Positions 25,060-34,285 of a stretch of DNA of 64,000 nt are shown here, piece after piece. Within the stretch, counting starts at the first letter, position 1, and each line of letters begins with the position of its first letter. The position numbers and the translations under genes are program-made. The notes beneath the pieces were generated by a model. The model did no database searches, was not told where the DNA came from, and saw nothing but the letters and a program-made list of their open reading frames with translations. This DNA comes from Streptomyces albipurpureus. Lineage in GTDB: Bacteria > Actinomycetota > Actinomycetes > Streptomycetales > Streptomycetaceae. Where the stretch lies: positions 92,190 through 156,189 of the forward strand of contig NZ_JAMQAW010000052.1 of assembly GCF_023701525.1 (NCBI RefSeq). Reading direction: 5' to 3'.

Positions 25060-25689
25060 TCAGCTCGCCGCGGCGACCGGCTCGGGAATACGGAAGGGCT
25101 TGCCGCAGCCTCCGCAGACGATGGGGGCCTGCGCGAGGACCGACGGCACCACGCGCACATTGCGGCCGCAGTCGCAGACCGCCTTGACCCGCACACCGCC
25201 GCCCGATGAGCCGTGCCGGGCCGCAGGTCCGCGGAAGGAGCGCTTGGTGTCGGATGCGGTGGCGACCGTGTGCGCCTTCAGGGCGCGCTGAAGTCGCTCG
25301 ATCGTCGGACGGTAGCGGCGCTTCGCCTCGGGGCTGAGCGCGACCAGCGAGAAGCCGCTGCTGGGATGCGGCTCGTCGGCGTGGTCGAGGCCCATCTCCT
25401 CGGCGATCGCAAGGAATCGACGGTTGTGGTAGCGGCCGGCGCGTGAGGTGTCTCGGACGCCTCTCGCGGCGGCAATGCCGTGGACTGCTTCATGAAGCAG
25501 TCGCTCGAAGGAGAGCTCGGCGCCACAGGCGGACGACGACTCTCCGATCAGGGACTCGGGCGCGGCAAGATCTGGCAGCTCAGGGTGGTACCGCTGGATA
25601 TCGGCCCATGCCTGTGCCAGCTCTGCGGCGAGAACAGGTGGTGTCGTGCTCACGTCGTGATAACGAGCCTGATGTCCCCCGGGTTCCAT
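25060..25689 (-). CDS. SprT-like / minigluzincin putative metalloprotein with zinc ribbon
   Basis: This protein of about 209 residues has unknown function. It contains an HExxH-type motif in LLHEAVHGIAAARG, then YHNRRFLAIAEEMGL, which places a further His ahead of a hydrophobic helix as in SprT-like minigluzincins. The C-terminus has a probable zinc ribbon with CxC and CxxC (VKAVCDCGRNVRVVP...CGGCGKPF). The start is uncertain: ATG 25689 (MEPGGHQARY) and GTG 25653 (MSTTPPVL) are both possible and neither has a good ribosome site. It stands alone between rpsP and proS. DNA-protein crosslink repair, by analogy with SprT/Spartan, is only a guess. Confidence 0.75.
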   Translation of the reverse strand: MEPGGHQARYHDVSTTPPVLAAELAQAWADIQRYHPELPDLAAPESLIGESSSACGAELSFERLLHEAVHGIAAARGVRDTSRAGRYHNRRFLAIAEEMGLDHADEPHPSSGFSLVALSPEAKRRYRPTIERLQRALKAHTVATASDTKRSFRGPAARHGSSGGGVRVKAVCDCGRNVRVVPSVLAQAPIVCGGCGKPFRIPEPVAAAS

Positions 25690-25704
25690 TACGGGGCATC
25701 CCAA

Positions 25705-26212
25705 ATATTTTGCACGTACCAGTCAGTTGGCGATGATGCGTCCGCACGGGGCGGGTACGACGCATAAACAGAGAAGCTTCACAGCTCCCACCAAGGTGGC
25801 ATGTAGCGCCTCGACAGGACTGATGGATTCCGCACCGGAAAACTCACCGAACGGCACCGTTCGCCGGAACACATCCGGCGAAAGAAGCGCCCCACCGAAG
25901 CATTTCCTTGACCGTGAAAAGTAACCTCAACAAGCCACTGGCCGAAAAGACCTTCACTAGGCCCATCCCCTCCGGGCCCCGCTCCGTCGAGCATCCCCTG
26001 GCCTCCCGCGGAGCAAGCCCCTCCGGGTGGTCTGCGGTGTCCGGAAGCACCCCCTCGCCCGTGAACCAGCCCCTTCGGGGGCGCCCGGCTCCGGTCGCTT
26101 CCAGCCAGGAGACGGCTTCCGGGGGCGGACGGCCGCAAGGCCGCCCACGAGGGTGCACACCACAGGCGCCCGCCCCCGCCCGCCTACCCCAGGGGTCCGC
26201 AACGGACCCGGC
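25705..26212. other. Spacer upstream of SprT-like gene, downstream of proS
   Basis: No recognisable gene is present in these 508 bp. The part at 25690-25950 is visibly less G+C-rich than its surroundings (for example CCAAATATTTTGC near 25701). It may hold the promoter of the SprT-like gene. A terminator-like hairpin lies at 26193-26209. Confidence 0.5.
26193..26209 (-). terminator. Hairpin after proS
   Basis: GGGTCCG (26193-26199) and CGGACCC (26203-26209) form a perfect 7-bp stem with a 3-nt loop, 4 nt past the proS stop on the minus strand. Confidence 0.6.
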
Positions 26213-27625
26213 TCAGTACGCCCGCCCGACGATCGCCACCGCGCCCGGGGAATCGTCCGCCGGGGGTACCGACCCGTCCGCCGCGAGAAGGCAGCGCACT
26301 GACACGGACTGCTCGGCCAGCTTGGCCTCGCCCTCCTGCCCCAGGACGGCCCAGGGAATCCTCGCCCAGCCGCCGGCGCTCGCCGCCTCCGCCGCCTCGG
26401 CGATCGTGGTCACATCGGCGGTACGGGACTCCCGGCGCTCCCGGGACTGGCGCAGCAGCGTTGCCTGGTCCTCCTCCAGCAGGCCCGGGAGCAGCGCGGC
26501 CAGGGTGTCGATACGGACCGGCTCCTTGCCGCCCGGAATGCGGCGGGCGAGCATCGCGGTGCCCGCCTCCAGGTCGCGCGGTCCGACCTCGACGCGTACC
26601 GGAACGCCCTTCAGTTCCCAGTCCACGGCCCTGCGGCCGAACGGGGTGTCGGTGCGGACGTCAACCTCCACGCGCAGCCCTGCCGCACGCAGTCGGTCCC
26701 CGATCTCCCTGACCTTCACCACGGCCTCATCGCCCTTGATGGCCATCACCACGACCTGCACGGCGGCGAGACGGGGAGGTACCCGCAGCCCGTTGTCGTC
26801 GCCGTGCGACATGATCAGTCCGCCGACCATCCGGGTGGAGGTTCCCCAGGACGTCTGCCAGACCAGTTCCTGCTTGCCGTCCTTCGACAGGTAACGGGTG
26901 TTGAAGGCCTTGGCGAAGTTGGTACCGAGTTCATGACTCGTACCCAGTTGGAGGGCCTTGCCGTCGCCCATCATCCCTTCGAGGGTGAGGGTGTTGATGG
27001 CTCCGGCGAACCGCTCTCTGGGCGTCTTGCGGCCGAGGACCACATCGATGCCGAGGACGTTCACCATGAAGTCGGCGTACACCGCCTGGTGGATGTGGGC
27101 GGCGTAGTCGCGGGCGTCCTCGTAGGTGGCGTGCGCGGTGTGGCCCTCTTGCCAGAGGAATTCGGTGGTGCGCAGGAAGACGCGCGGGCGCATCTCCCAG
27201 CGCACCACATTGGCCCACTGGTTGATGAGCAGGGGCAGGTCCCGATAGCTCTGCACCCATTTGGAGAAGGACTCGTTGATGATCGTCTCCGAGGTGGGAC
27301 GCACCACGACGGGCTCGTCGAGCTCCTTGCCGCCGCCGTGGGTCACCACCGCCAGCTCGGGCGCGAAGCCTTCGACGTGCTCGGCCTCCCTGGTCAGATA
27401 GGACTGGGGGATGAAGAGCGGGAAGTAGGCGTTCTGGGCGCCCGCTGCCTTGATGCGGGCGCCCATCTCCTCCTGCATCCGCTCCCACAGGGCGTAGCCG
27501 TACGGTCGGATGACCATGGTGCCCCGCACGGGACCGTTGTCCGCCAGTTCCGCCTTGTTGATCAGGTCCTGGTACCAGCGGGGGAAGTCGTCCGCCCGGG
27601 GTGTGAGAACGGGTGCCTTAGCCAT
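26213..27625 (-). CDS. proS: Prolyl-tRNA synthetase, archaeal/eukaryal type
   Basis: This class II synthetase charges tRNA-Pro. The 470-residue protein has motif 1 region GTMVIRPYGYALWERMQ and motif 2 with the TSETIINESFSKWV and RPRVFLRTTEFLWQEGHTAH segments. Motif 3 lies in the GGLIMSHGDDNGLRVPPRLA region. It lacks the large editing insertion of bacterial ProRS and has the C-terminal extension of the archaeal/eukaryal type. ATG 27625 begins MAKAPVLTPRADDF. Streptomyces usually also have a bacterial-type ProRS elsewhere, so this may be a second copy. Confidence 0.93.
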   Translation of the reverse strand: MAKAPVLTPRADDFPRWYQDLINKAELADNGPVRGTMVIRPYGYALWERMQEEMGARIKAAGAQNAYFPLFIPQSYLTREAEHVEGFAPELAVVTHGGGKELDEPVVVRPTSETIINESFSKWVQSYRDLPLLINQWANVVRWEMRPRVFLRTTEFLWQEGHTAHATYEDARDYAAHIHQAVYADFMVNVLGIDVVLGRKTPRERFAGAINTLTLEGMMGDGKALQLGTSHELGTNFAKAFNTRYLSKDGKQELVWQTSWGTSTRMVGGLIMSHGDDNGLRVPPRLAAVQVVVMAIKGDEAVVKVREIGDRLRAAGLRVEVDVRTDTPFGRRAVDWELKGVPVRVEVGPRDLEAGTAMLARRIPGGKEPVRIDTLAALLPGLLEEDQATLLRQSRERRESRTADVTTIAEAAEAASAGGWARIPWAVLGQEGEAKLAEQSVSVRCLLAADGSVPPADDSPGAVAIVGRAY

Positions 27626-27689
27626 GGCGTGCATCGTACGGCGGCCTGGGGACTCGCCTGGGTGCATTTACGGCGGGGGGGCGACGGTC

Positions 27690-29612
27690 CTAGCCGCTGG
27701 AGTCGTCCTTGGAAAGGCGGTTGATCCCCGCGGCCTGGTAGGCGGCCTCCTGTTCCAGCGTCTCGTTCTCCAGTAGGGCCGCGGCCAGGGCGTCCAGCCG
27801 GTCGCGGTTGTCGCGCAGTTGACGACAGGCGCTCTCGTAGCACTCGTCCACGATCCGCCGCATCTCGTCGTCCACCGTGTCCAGCGTCCGTGGCGCGGCG
27901 GAGAGACCGTACGGTTGCTGGCTGTCCATGGGGATCGCGGTGAGCCGTCCCACCCGTTCGCTCATCCCCCAGCGGCCGACCATGCCGCGCGCCAGCGAGG
28001 TGACCTGTTCCAGATCGCTCTCGGCGCCCGTGGTGATCACGCTGAAGACGACGTGTTCGGCCGCCATGCCCCCGAGCGCGCCGATGATCCGGCCGCGGAG
28101 GTACTCCTCGGTGTAGGCGTACCGGTCCGCGTCGGGGGTGGAGAGGGTGACGCCGAGTGCGCGTCCGCGGGGCACGATGGTCACCTTGCGCACCGGGTCG
28201 GCGCCCGGTTGCAGCATCCCCAGGAGTGCGTGGCCGCTCTCGTGGTAGGCGGTGCGCCTGCGTTCCTCGTAGGGCATCACCAGCGGGCGTTCCGCGCCGA
28301 GCTGCACCTTCTCCAGGGCCGAGGACAGATCCTGCTGAGTCACTTCGGACTGGTGGTGCTTGACCGCGTTGAGGGCTGCCTCATTGGCGAGGTTGGCCAG
28401 CTCGGCGCCGGTCATTCCGGGGGTCGTGCGGGCGATCCGGGCGAGGTCCACATCGCCCGAGAGCGGGATCTCCCGGGTGTGGATGCGCAGAATCGCCTCA
28501 CGGCCCGCCCGGTCGGGCGGTGAGACCTGGACGACCCGGTCAAACCGTCCAGGCCTGGTCAGTGCCGGGTCCAGTACGTCCGCGCGGTTGGTGGCGGCGA
28601 GCACCACCACCCCTTCGGAGCCGCTGAAGCCGTCCATCTCGGTGAGGATCTGGTTGAGCGTCTGCTCCCGCTCGTCGTGGCCCCCGAGTCCGCCGCCACC
28701 GCCCCGCACCCGGCCGATGGTGTCGATCTCGTCGATGAAGATGATCGCGGGGGCCACCTTGCGGGCCTCGGCGAACAGTTCGCGCACCCGGCCCGCGCCG
28801 ACTCCCACGATCATCTCGATGAACTCGGACGCCGACGCGGAGAAGAACGGCACCCCCGCCTCGCCCGCCACCGCCCGTGCCAGCAGGGTCTTGCCCGTAC
28901 CGGGTGGGCCGGCGAGCAGTACCCCGCCGGGCATCCGGGCGCCCATCTTCCGGTAGGCGTCGGGATGCTTCAGAAAGTCGACGACGTCGTTGAGTTCTCC
29001 CTCGACCTCATCGATCCCGGCCACATCCGCGAAGGTGGTGCGCTTACCGGCCTCCACCTCCACCGGTTTCGGCGGCGGCTTCCGCCTCAGCGCGCCCCCG
29101 CCCATCGCCGCCCCCATGCGGCGGGCGACAAGGATCCAGAGCGCGATGAGCAGCAGCATGGGGGCGAGGGCGATCAGCAGATTGGAGAGAAAGCTGCGTT
29201 GCTGGACGACCGGTTTGGCCGTCACGGTGACCTTCTTGGCCGTGAGCTGCGCCCAGAGGTCGTCATCGGCGAAGGCCGGCCGCTGGGTGGTGAACTTGGT
29301 GTAGTCCCCCTTGCCCCCGGGGACGTCGGCCTCCTTCTTGAGCTGCCCCTGGATCGCGTCGCCCTTGGAGTAGATCTTCGAGACGTTGCCGGCGTCGACC
29401 TGTCTGCTGAACTCCGTGTACGAGATGGTCGGCTCATCGCCCTCGCTGAAGAACGAGAGCACCAGATTGGCGAGCAGATAGACGACGAGCGCGGTGAGGA
29501 TCAGTCCGCCCCAGCCACCGGGCATCCGCTTGCGGGGGCTGGGCGGCGGTGGGGCGCCCTCGGAGCGCCACGGCTTGTCCGGGGTTTGGCGCGGCGGCGC
29601 GGGGGTGCTCAT
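27690..29612 (-). CDS. FtsH-family membrane AAA+ zinc metalloprotease (paralogue)
   Basis: This ATP-dependent membrane protease of 640 residues has a Pro-rich N-terminus, two membrane segments (about 34-54 and 143-163) flanking a small external domain, then the AAA+ module. Walker A is GPPGTGKT, Walker B is IIFIDEID, and the second region of homology is ATNRADVLDPALTRPGRFDR. The zinc motif is HESGH, and the third ligand is probably Asp in TTGAESDLEQVTSLA. All catalytic residues appear intact. Sequences such as MGGGALRRKPPPK between membrane and AAA+ parts are unusual, so I treat it as a paralogue rather than the principal FtsH. It lies between ffh and proS. Confidence 0.9.
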   Translation of the reverse strand: MSTPAPPRQTPDKPWRSEGAPPPPSPRKRMPGGWGGLILTALVVYLLANLVLSFFSEGDEPTISYTEFSRQVDAGNVSKIYSKGDAIQGQLKKEADVPGGKGDYTKFTTQRPAFADDDLWAQLTAKKVTVTAKPVVQQRSFLSNLLIALAPMLLLIALWILVARRMGAAMGGGALRRKPPPKPVEVEAGKRTTFADVAGIDEVEGELNDVVDFLKHPDAYRKMGARMPGGVLLAGPPGTGKTLLARAVAGEAGVPFFSASASEFIEMIVGVGAGRVRELFAEARKVAPAIIFIDEIDTIGRVRGGGGGLGGHDEREQTLNQILTEMDGFSGSEGVVVLAATNRADVLDPALTRPGRFDRVVQVSPPDRAGREAILRIHTREIPLSGDVDLARIARTTPGMTGAELANLANEAALNAVKHHQSEVTQQDLSSALEKVQLGAERPLVMPYEERRRTAYHESGHALLGMLQPGADPVRKVTIVPRGRALGVTLSTPDADRYAYTEEYLRGRIIGALGGMAAEHVVFSVITTGAESDLEQVTSLARGMVGRWGMSERVGRLTAIPMDSQQPYGLSAAPRTLDTVDDEMRRIVDECYESACRQLRDNRDRLDALAAALLENETLEQEAAYQAAGINRLSKDDSSG

Positions 29613-29636
29613 ACCGGGACGCTAAGGGAGAAGAAA

Positions 29637-29676
29637 GGCGTCGGCACCCGCTCACAGGGAGTCGGGTGTCGACGCC
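29637..29676 (-). terminator. Terminator after ffh
   Basis: GGCGTCGGCACCCG (29637-29650) and CGGGTGTCGACGCC (29663-29676) form a 14-bp stem with one mismatch. On the minus strand TTTCTTCTCCC follows. It lies about 50 nt past the ffh stop, just before the FtsH-like gene. Confidence 0.75.
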
Positions 29677-29727
29677 GTACGGAGGCGTAGCCCATCCAGG
29701 TGTACGGGGTACGCCTGACCGCGGGGG

Positions 29728-31281
29728 TCAGCCCATGAACTTCTTGAACTCAGCGGGCAACTCGAAGTCCTGCGCATCGGCGTCGGCCGGCAGCCCGAAC
29801 GCTCCGCCCTGAGCCGCCGCCTGCTCCCGCTTGACCGCGGCTGCCTGCTCATCGGCCTTGCGCTTCATCGGGTTGCCGCTCTTGCGCTTGCCCTTGGCCT
29901 GCTTCTGCTGCTTGCGCTGACGCCCAGCGCCGCCGCCCATGCCCGGAATGCCCGGCATCCCGGGCATCCCGCCGCCCTGGGCCATCCGCGACATCATCTT
30001 GCGGGCCTCGAAGAACCGCTCGACCAGGCTCTTGACCGCGCTGACCTCGACACCCGAACCCTTGGCGATACGGGCCCGGCGCGAGCCGTTGATGATCGTG
30101 GGGTCCTGGCGCTCGGCCGGGGTCATCGACTTGATGACGGCGGCCGTACGGTCCACATCCCGCTCGTCGATGTTGTTGATCTGGTCCTTCATCTGGGCCA
30201 TGCCCGGCAGCATCCCGAGCAGCTTGCTGATGCTGCCCATCTTCCTGACCTGCTCCATCTGCGCCAGGAAGTCATCGAGCGTGAAGTCCTTGCCCTTGCT
30301 GCTCGCCAGTTTGGAGGCCATTTTGGCGGCCTCTTCCTGGCTGAAGGTCTGCTCGGCCTTCTCGATCAGGCTGAGCACATCGCCCATGCCGAGGATGCGG
30401 GACGCCATGCGGTCCGGGTGGAACGCGTCGAAGTCGTCCAGCTTCTCGCCGTTGGAGGCGAACATGATCTGCCGGCCGGTGACATGCGCGATGGAGAGCG
30501 CGGCACCACCACGGGCGTCACCGTCGAGCTTGGAGAGCACGACTCCGTCGAAGCCGACGCCGTCCCGGAAGGCCTCCGCGGTGTTGACCGCGTCCTGACC
30601 GATCATCGCGTCGACGACGAAGAGGATCTCATCGGGGCTGACCGCGTCGCGGATGTCCGCTGCCTGCCGCATCAGCTCCTGGTCGATGCCGAGCCGGCCG
30701 GCGGTGTCGACGATGACGACGTCGTACTGCTTGGCCTTGGCGTGCTCCAGGGAGTCCTGCGCGACCTGGACCGGGTCACCCACCCCGTTGCCGGGCTCGG
30801 GCGCGTACACCGCGACACCGGCGCGCTCGGCGACCACGGCGAGCTGGTTGACGGCGTTCGGGCGCTGGAGGTCACAGGCGACCAGCAGCGGGGAGTGGCC
30901 CTGCCCCTTGAGCCACTGGCCGAGCTTTCCGGCGAGGGTGGTCTTACCGGCACCCTGGAGACCGGCCAGCATGATGACGGTGGGGCCGGACTTGGCGAAG
31001 CGCAGCCGACGGGTCTCGCCACCCAGGATCGATACCAGTTCCTGGTTGACGATCTTGATGAACTGCTGGCTCGGGTTGAGCGCCTTGGAGACGTCGACGC
31101 CTCGGGCGCGCTCCTTGACGTTCGCGATGAAGGCCCGCACGACGGGGAGCGCGACGTCCGCTTCGAGCAGGGCGATGCGGATTTCCCGCGCCGCGCTGTC
31201 GATGTCCGCCTCGCTGAGGCGACCCTTGCCCCTCAGAGTTTTGAAGGTATTCGCCAAGCGGTCGGAAAGAGTGTCGAACAC
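29728..31281 (-). CDS. ffh: Signal recognition particle protein Ffh
   Basis: This GTPase of the signal recognition particle delivers nascent membrane and secreted proteins to FtsY. The 517-residue protein has an N-domain (1-90), a G-domain with GLQGAGKTTLAGKL, DTAGRLGIDQ and SKLDGDARGGAAL, and a Met-rich M-domain (FEARKMMSRMAQGGGMPGMP) that binds signal sequences and SRP RNA. A C-terminal extension rich in Lys, Gln and Ala follows. GTG 31281 encodes the conserved MFDTLSDRL start. FtsY is encoded 8 kb away in this window. Confidence 0.97.
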   Translation of the reverse strand: MFDTLSDRLANTFKTLRGKGRLSEADIDSAAREIRIALLEADVALPVVRAFIANVKERARGVDVSKALNPSQQFIKIVNQELVSILGGETRRLRFAKSGPTVIMLAGLQGAGKTTLAGKLGQWLKGQGHSPLLVACDLQRPNAVNQLAVVAERAGVAVYAPEPGNGVGDPVQVAQDSLEHAKAKQYDVVIVDTAGRLGIDQELMRQAADIRDAVSPDEILFVVDAMIGQDAVNTAEAFRDGVGFDGVVLSKLDGDARGGAALSIAHVTGRQIMFASNGEKLDDFDAFHPDRMASRILGMGDVLSLIEKAEQTFSQEEAAKMASKLASSKGKDFTLDDFLAQMEQVRKMGSISKLLGMLPGMAQMKDQINNIDERDVDRTAAVIKSMTPAERQDPTIINGSRRARIAKGSGVEVSAVKSLVERFFEARKMMSRMAQGGGMPGMPGIPGMGGGAGRQRKQQKQAKGKRKSGNPMKRKADEQAAAVKREQAAAQGGAFGLPADADAQDFELPAEFKKFMG

Positions 31282-31424
31282 GGCGCTCGTCGGTCCTCAG
31301 AGTCGGGGGCAGTGGGATTTACCCTCCAGAGTATCCGGCCATCCCTCATGTGTGCCCTCGCCGGTCAGGAGCGGCCGACCTGACAGGTGCGGCACGGGAG
31401 CGGGCACGGGTGCGGGCACCCCCC

Positions 31425-33893
31425 TCAGTCGAGCGCCCGCTGCACCGAGCGGGCCAGATCCGCCGCCACCTGAGCCGCCAGCGGCCTGCCCTCCAGGTCG
31501 GTCACGTAGAAGGCGTCCACCGCGTTCGCCCCCAGCGTGGAGACATGGGCGCTGCGCACCCGCACACCTCGCGCGCCTCCCTCGTCGAGCGCCAGCCCGA
31601 TCCGATGGAGCAGCCCCGGGGCGTCCTGGGCGCGGACCTCGATCACGGTGGCGTGGTGGGAGGCTGCGGGAGCGACCGTCACCCTGGGCGGCGGGGCCTG
31701 CACCCCCCGTCGCCGGGGATAGGCCGCCTCCCGTTCGGCGAGCCGGCTGCCGATGTCCAGGGTCCCGTCCAGGACCCGCACCAGATCGGCGCGCAACCGG
31801 GCCTCCTGGGGCAGCGAGCCGTATGCCGCCGCCACCCGCCAGTCCAGTACGAGCGCGATCTGGCCCCCCATCTGGGCCGGCAACTCCACGGTCCGCAGCT
31901 CGGCGGCACGCACGGTGAGCCGGTGCAGGGCGAGCACTCCGGCCACAGCGGGCAGGACTCCGGGTCGCTCGGGCAGGGCGATGAGCAGTTCCACGCCGAC
32001 GGGTTCGGCTTCGGTGCTGTCGGTGAGGTCAGGGCTGACGGTCTCGGGCTGGGTGCGCAGGGAGAGGACCGGGCCTTCGGTGTGGAGGGCCTGGGCGGCG
32101 AGGCGTTCCTGGGTGGCGGTGGGTGCGGGCTGGCCCTGCCCGAGGCGATCCGACCCGCCGTCCGCTCCGAGTGCCGTGGCCACCCGTCCGACCAGATCGG
32201 CGACCAGGGAGCCGCGCCAGGTCGACCAGGCGGCCGGGCCGGTCGCCAGCGCGTCGGCCTCGGTGAGCGCGTGGAGCAGTTCCAGGACGGTGGTCGACCC
32301 CACGGCCTCGGCCACCGAGAGGACCGTCGCCGGGTCGTCCAGGTCCCGCCGGGTCGCGGTCTGGATGAGCAGCAGATGGTGGCGTACGAGGGTGGCCACG
32401 ATCTCGGCGTCCGCCTGGTCGAAACCGATCCGGGCCGCCATGTCCCGGGCGATGGTGGCGCCGACCGTCGAGTGGTCGCCCGGCCAGCCCTTGCCGATGT
32501 CATGGAGCAGGGCGGCGATCAGCAGGAGGTCGGGGCGGCCCACCCGGCGGGTGAGGGCCGAGGCCCGGACGGCGCTCTCCACCAGATGCCGGTCGACGGT
32601 CCAGGTGTGGACGGCATTGCGCTGGGGACGGCAGCGGACCCGCTCCCAGTCGGGAAGCAACCTGGTGACCAGGCCCTCGGCGTCCAGCGCCTCCCAGACG
32701 GGCACACTCGACCCGCCGGCGCCGAGCAGCGTGATGAACTCCTCGCGCGCCTCGGCGGGCCAGGGCACCGGGAGCGGAGGGCAGCCGATGGCAAGCCGGC
32801 GAGCCGCGTGCGGGGAGAGCGGCAGACCGGCCTGGGCCGCTGCGGCGGCGGCCCTCAGCAGCAGTACGGGATCACGCTCAGGCCGGGCGGTACGGGCGAG
32901 CACCGCCTCACCGTGCTGCTCGACGACGCCTTCGACGAGGGGGGTGCGCTCGGGTTCCGCACGGCGCCAGGGGCGCAGTCGCGGGCGGGCGGTGCGGGCG
33001 CTGAGGACCCTGCGGACCTCGCGCCAGGTGACATCGGACGCGTACGAAATGGTCTGCGCCGCCTCATACACCTGTCGTAGCAGGGTGTCGGCGTCGAGAA
33101 GGCCCTGTGCCGTGGCGACCTGGTCCTGTTCCTGGAGGGCAAGCCGGTCGGTGGCTCGTCCGGTGGTCAGATGGAGGGCGTCACGGGTGTCGAGGAGGGT
33201 GCGGCGGGCGTGGTCGAGCCCCTGGCGGGGGGCGTCAGCGAGCCAGGAGGCGGCGATGGCCCGCAGCGCGGTGCCATCGCGCAGCCCGCCGCGGGCTTCC
33301 TTGAGGTCGGGTTCGATGAGGTAGCGCAGTTCGCCCTGGCGCTCGGCGCGTTCGCGGCAGAGCTCTTGGAGGGCGGGCAGACGCACCGGGGCCTGGTTGC
33401 GCCAGTCGGCGAGGACGGCGGTGCGCAGGGTGGCGACGAGCCCGAGGTCGCCGGCGACCGGGCGGGCGTCGAGGAGGCCGAGTTGGACCTTGAGTTCCTG
33501 GCGGGCGGTCTTCAGTGCCTGCGCGGGGGTGCGTACGGAGTGGTCGAGGGCGAGGCCGAGGTCCCAGACGGGGTACCAGAGGCGGTCCGCGAGGGCGGCG
33601 ACGGCACCGGGATCGGCGCTGCCGTCATGGAGCAGGAGGAGATCGAGATCGCTGCGGGGGGAGAGTTCACCGCGGCCGTAGCCGCCGGTGGCGACCAGGG
33701 CGGCCGACCGGACTCCGGTGGCCTGGCAGGCGGTGGCGAAGAGTGCGGAGAGCCACTGGTCGGTGAGGGCGGCGAGGGCGGCGCGGCGCGGCGGCCCGAA
33801 CTGCTCCTTGTCGTTGAGAAGGAGCAGCCGGGCCGCCGCGTAGCCGCTGGGTCCCGAGTCTTCCGCTTCGGTGATCACTTCAGTTCTCGACAC
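31425..33893 (-). CDS. glnD: PII nucleotidyltransferase GlnD
   Basis: This nitrogen-sensing enzyme modifies the PII protein GlnK; in Streptomyces GlnD adenylylates rather than uridylylates it. The 822-residue chain has a nucleotidyltransferase domain with GGYGRGELSPRSDLDLLLLH (residues about 68-87). A PII-uridylyl-like linker, an HD phosphohydrolase domain (ALLHDIGKGWPGDHS) and two C-terminal ACT domains that sense glutamine follow. GTG 33893 is supported by AAAGG upstream and by the start length. It is the last gene of amtB-glnK-glnD, 53 bp after glnK. Confidence 0.94.
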   Translation of the reverse strand: MSRTEVITEAEDSGPSGYAAARLLLLNDKEQFGPPRRAALAALTDQWLSALFATACQATGVRSAALVATGGYGRGELSPRSDLDLLLLHDGSADPGAVAALADRLWYPVWDLGLALDHSVRTPAQALKTARQELKVQLGLLDARPVAGDLGLVATLRTAVLADWRNQAPVRLPALQELCRERAERQGELRYLIEPDLKEARGGLRDGTALRAIAASWLADAPRQGLDHARRTLLDTRDALHLTTGRATDRLALQEQDQVATAQGLLDADTLLRQVYEAAQTISYASDVTWREVRRVLSARTARPRLRPWRRAEPERTPLVEGVVEQHGEAVLARTARPERDPVLLLRAAAAAAQAGLPLSPHAARRLAIGCPPLPVPWPAEAREEFITLLGAGGSSVPVWEALDAEGLVTRLLPDWERVRCRPQRNAVHTWTVDRHLVESAVRASALTRRVGRPDLLLIAALLHDIGKGWPGDHSTVGATIARDMAARIGFDQADAEIVATLVRHHLLLIQTATRRDLDDPATVLSVAEAVGSTTVLELLHALTEADALATGPAAWSTWRGSLVADLVGRVATALGADGGSDRLGQGQPAPTATQERLAAQALHTEGPVLSLRTQPETVSPDLTDSTEAEPVGVELLIALPERPGVLPAVAGVLALHRLTVRAAELRTVELPAQMGGQIALVLDWRVAAAYGSLPQEARLRADLVRVLDGTLDIGSRLAEREAAYPRRRGVQAPPPRVTVAPAASHHATVIEVRAQDAPGLLHRIGLALDEGGARGVRVRSAHVSTLGANAVDAFYVTDLEGRPLAAQVAADLARSVQRALD

Positions 33894-33946
33894 CCGTTCA
33901 GCCTTTCGTGCTGGTCGCCGAGGCGCTCCCGCGCCCGGGACTGTCC

Positions 33947-34285
33947 CTAGAGGGCGTCCGGACCGCGTTCGCCCGTGCGCACCCTGACCGCCGTTTCGAC
34001 CGGGACGCTCCAGACCTTGCCGTCGCCGATCTTGTTGGTGCGTGCGGCCTTGACGATCACCTCGATGAGCTGTTCGGCGTCGTCGTCCTCGGCCAGGACC
34101 TCGATACGGATCTTGGGCACGAGGTCGACCGTGTACTCGGCACCTCGATAGACCTCGGTGTGTCCTCGCTGGCGGCCGTATCCGCTGGCCTCGGTGACGG
34201 TGAGGCCCTGCACTCCGAAGGCCTGGAGGGCGTCCTTGATCTCGTCCAGCCGGTGGGGCTTGACGACCGCCGTGATGAGTTTCAT
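33947..34285 (-). CDS. glnK: PII nitrogen regulatory protein GlnK
   Basis: This trimeric signal protein reports 2-oxoglutarate, ATP/ADP and, when modified, nitrogen status, and binds AmtB. The 112-residue protein begins MKLITAVVKPHRLDEIKDAL. Its T-loop GRQRGHTEVYRGAEYTVDLV places the modification site at Tyr51, and KIGDGKVWSVPV is the second PII signature. ATG 34285 overlaps the amtB stop as ATGA, so it is translationally coupled. Both the target (Tyr51) and the modifying enzyme (GlnD) are encoded here. Confidence 0.97.
   Translation of the reverse strand: MKLITAVVKPHRLDEIKDALQAFGVQGLTVTEASGYGRQRGHTEVYRGAEYTVDLVPKIRIEVLAEDDDAEQLIEVIVKAARTNKIGDGKVWSVPVETAVRVRTGERGPDAL

Noticed and set aside
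25705..26212. tRNA gene or attachment site in the lower-G+C spacer next to proS
   Set aside because: No cloverleaf, TTCGA loop or flanking direct repeat could be found.
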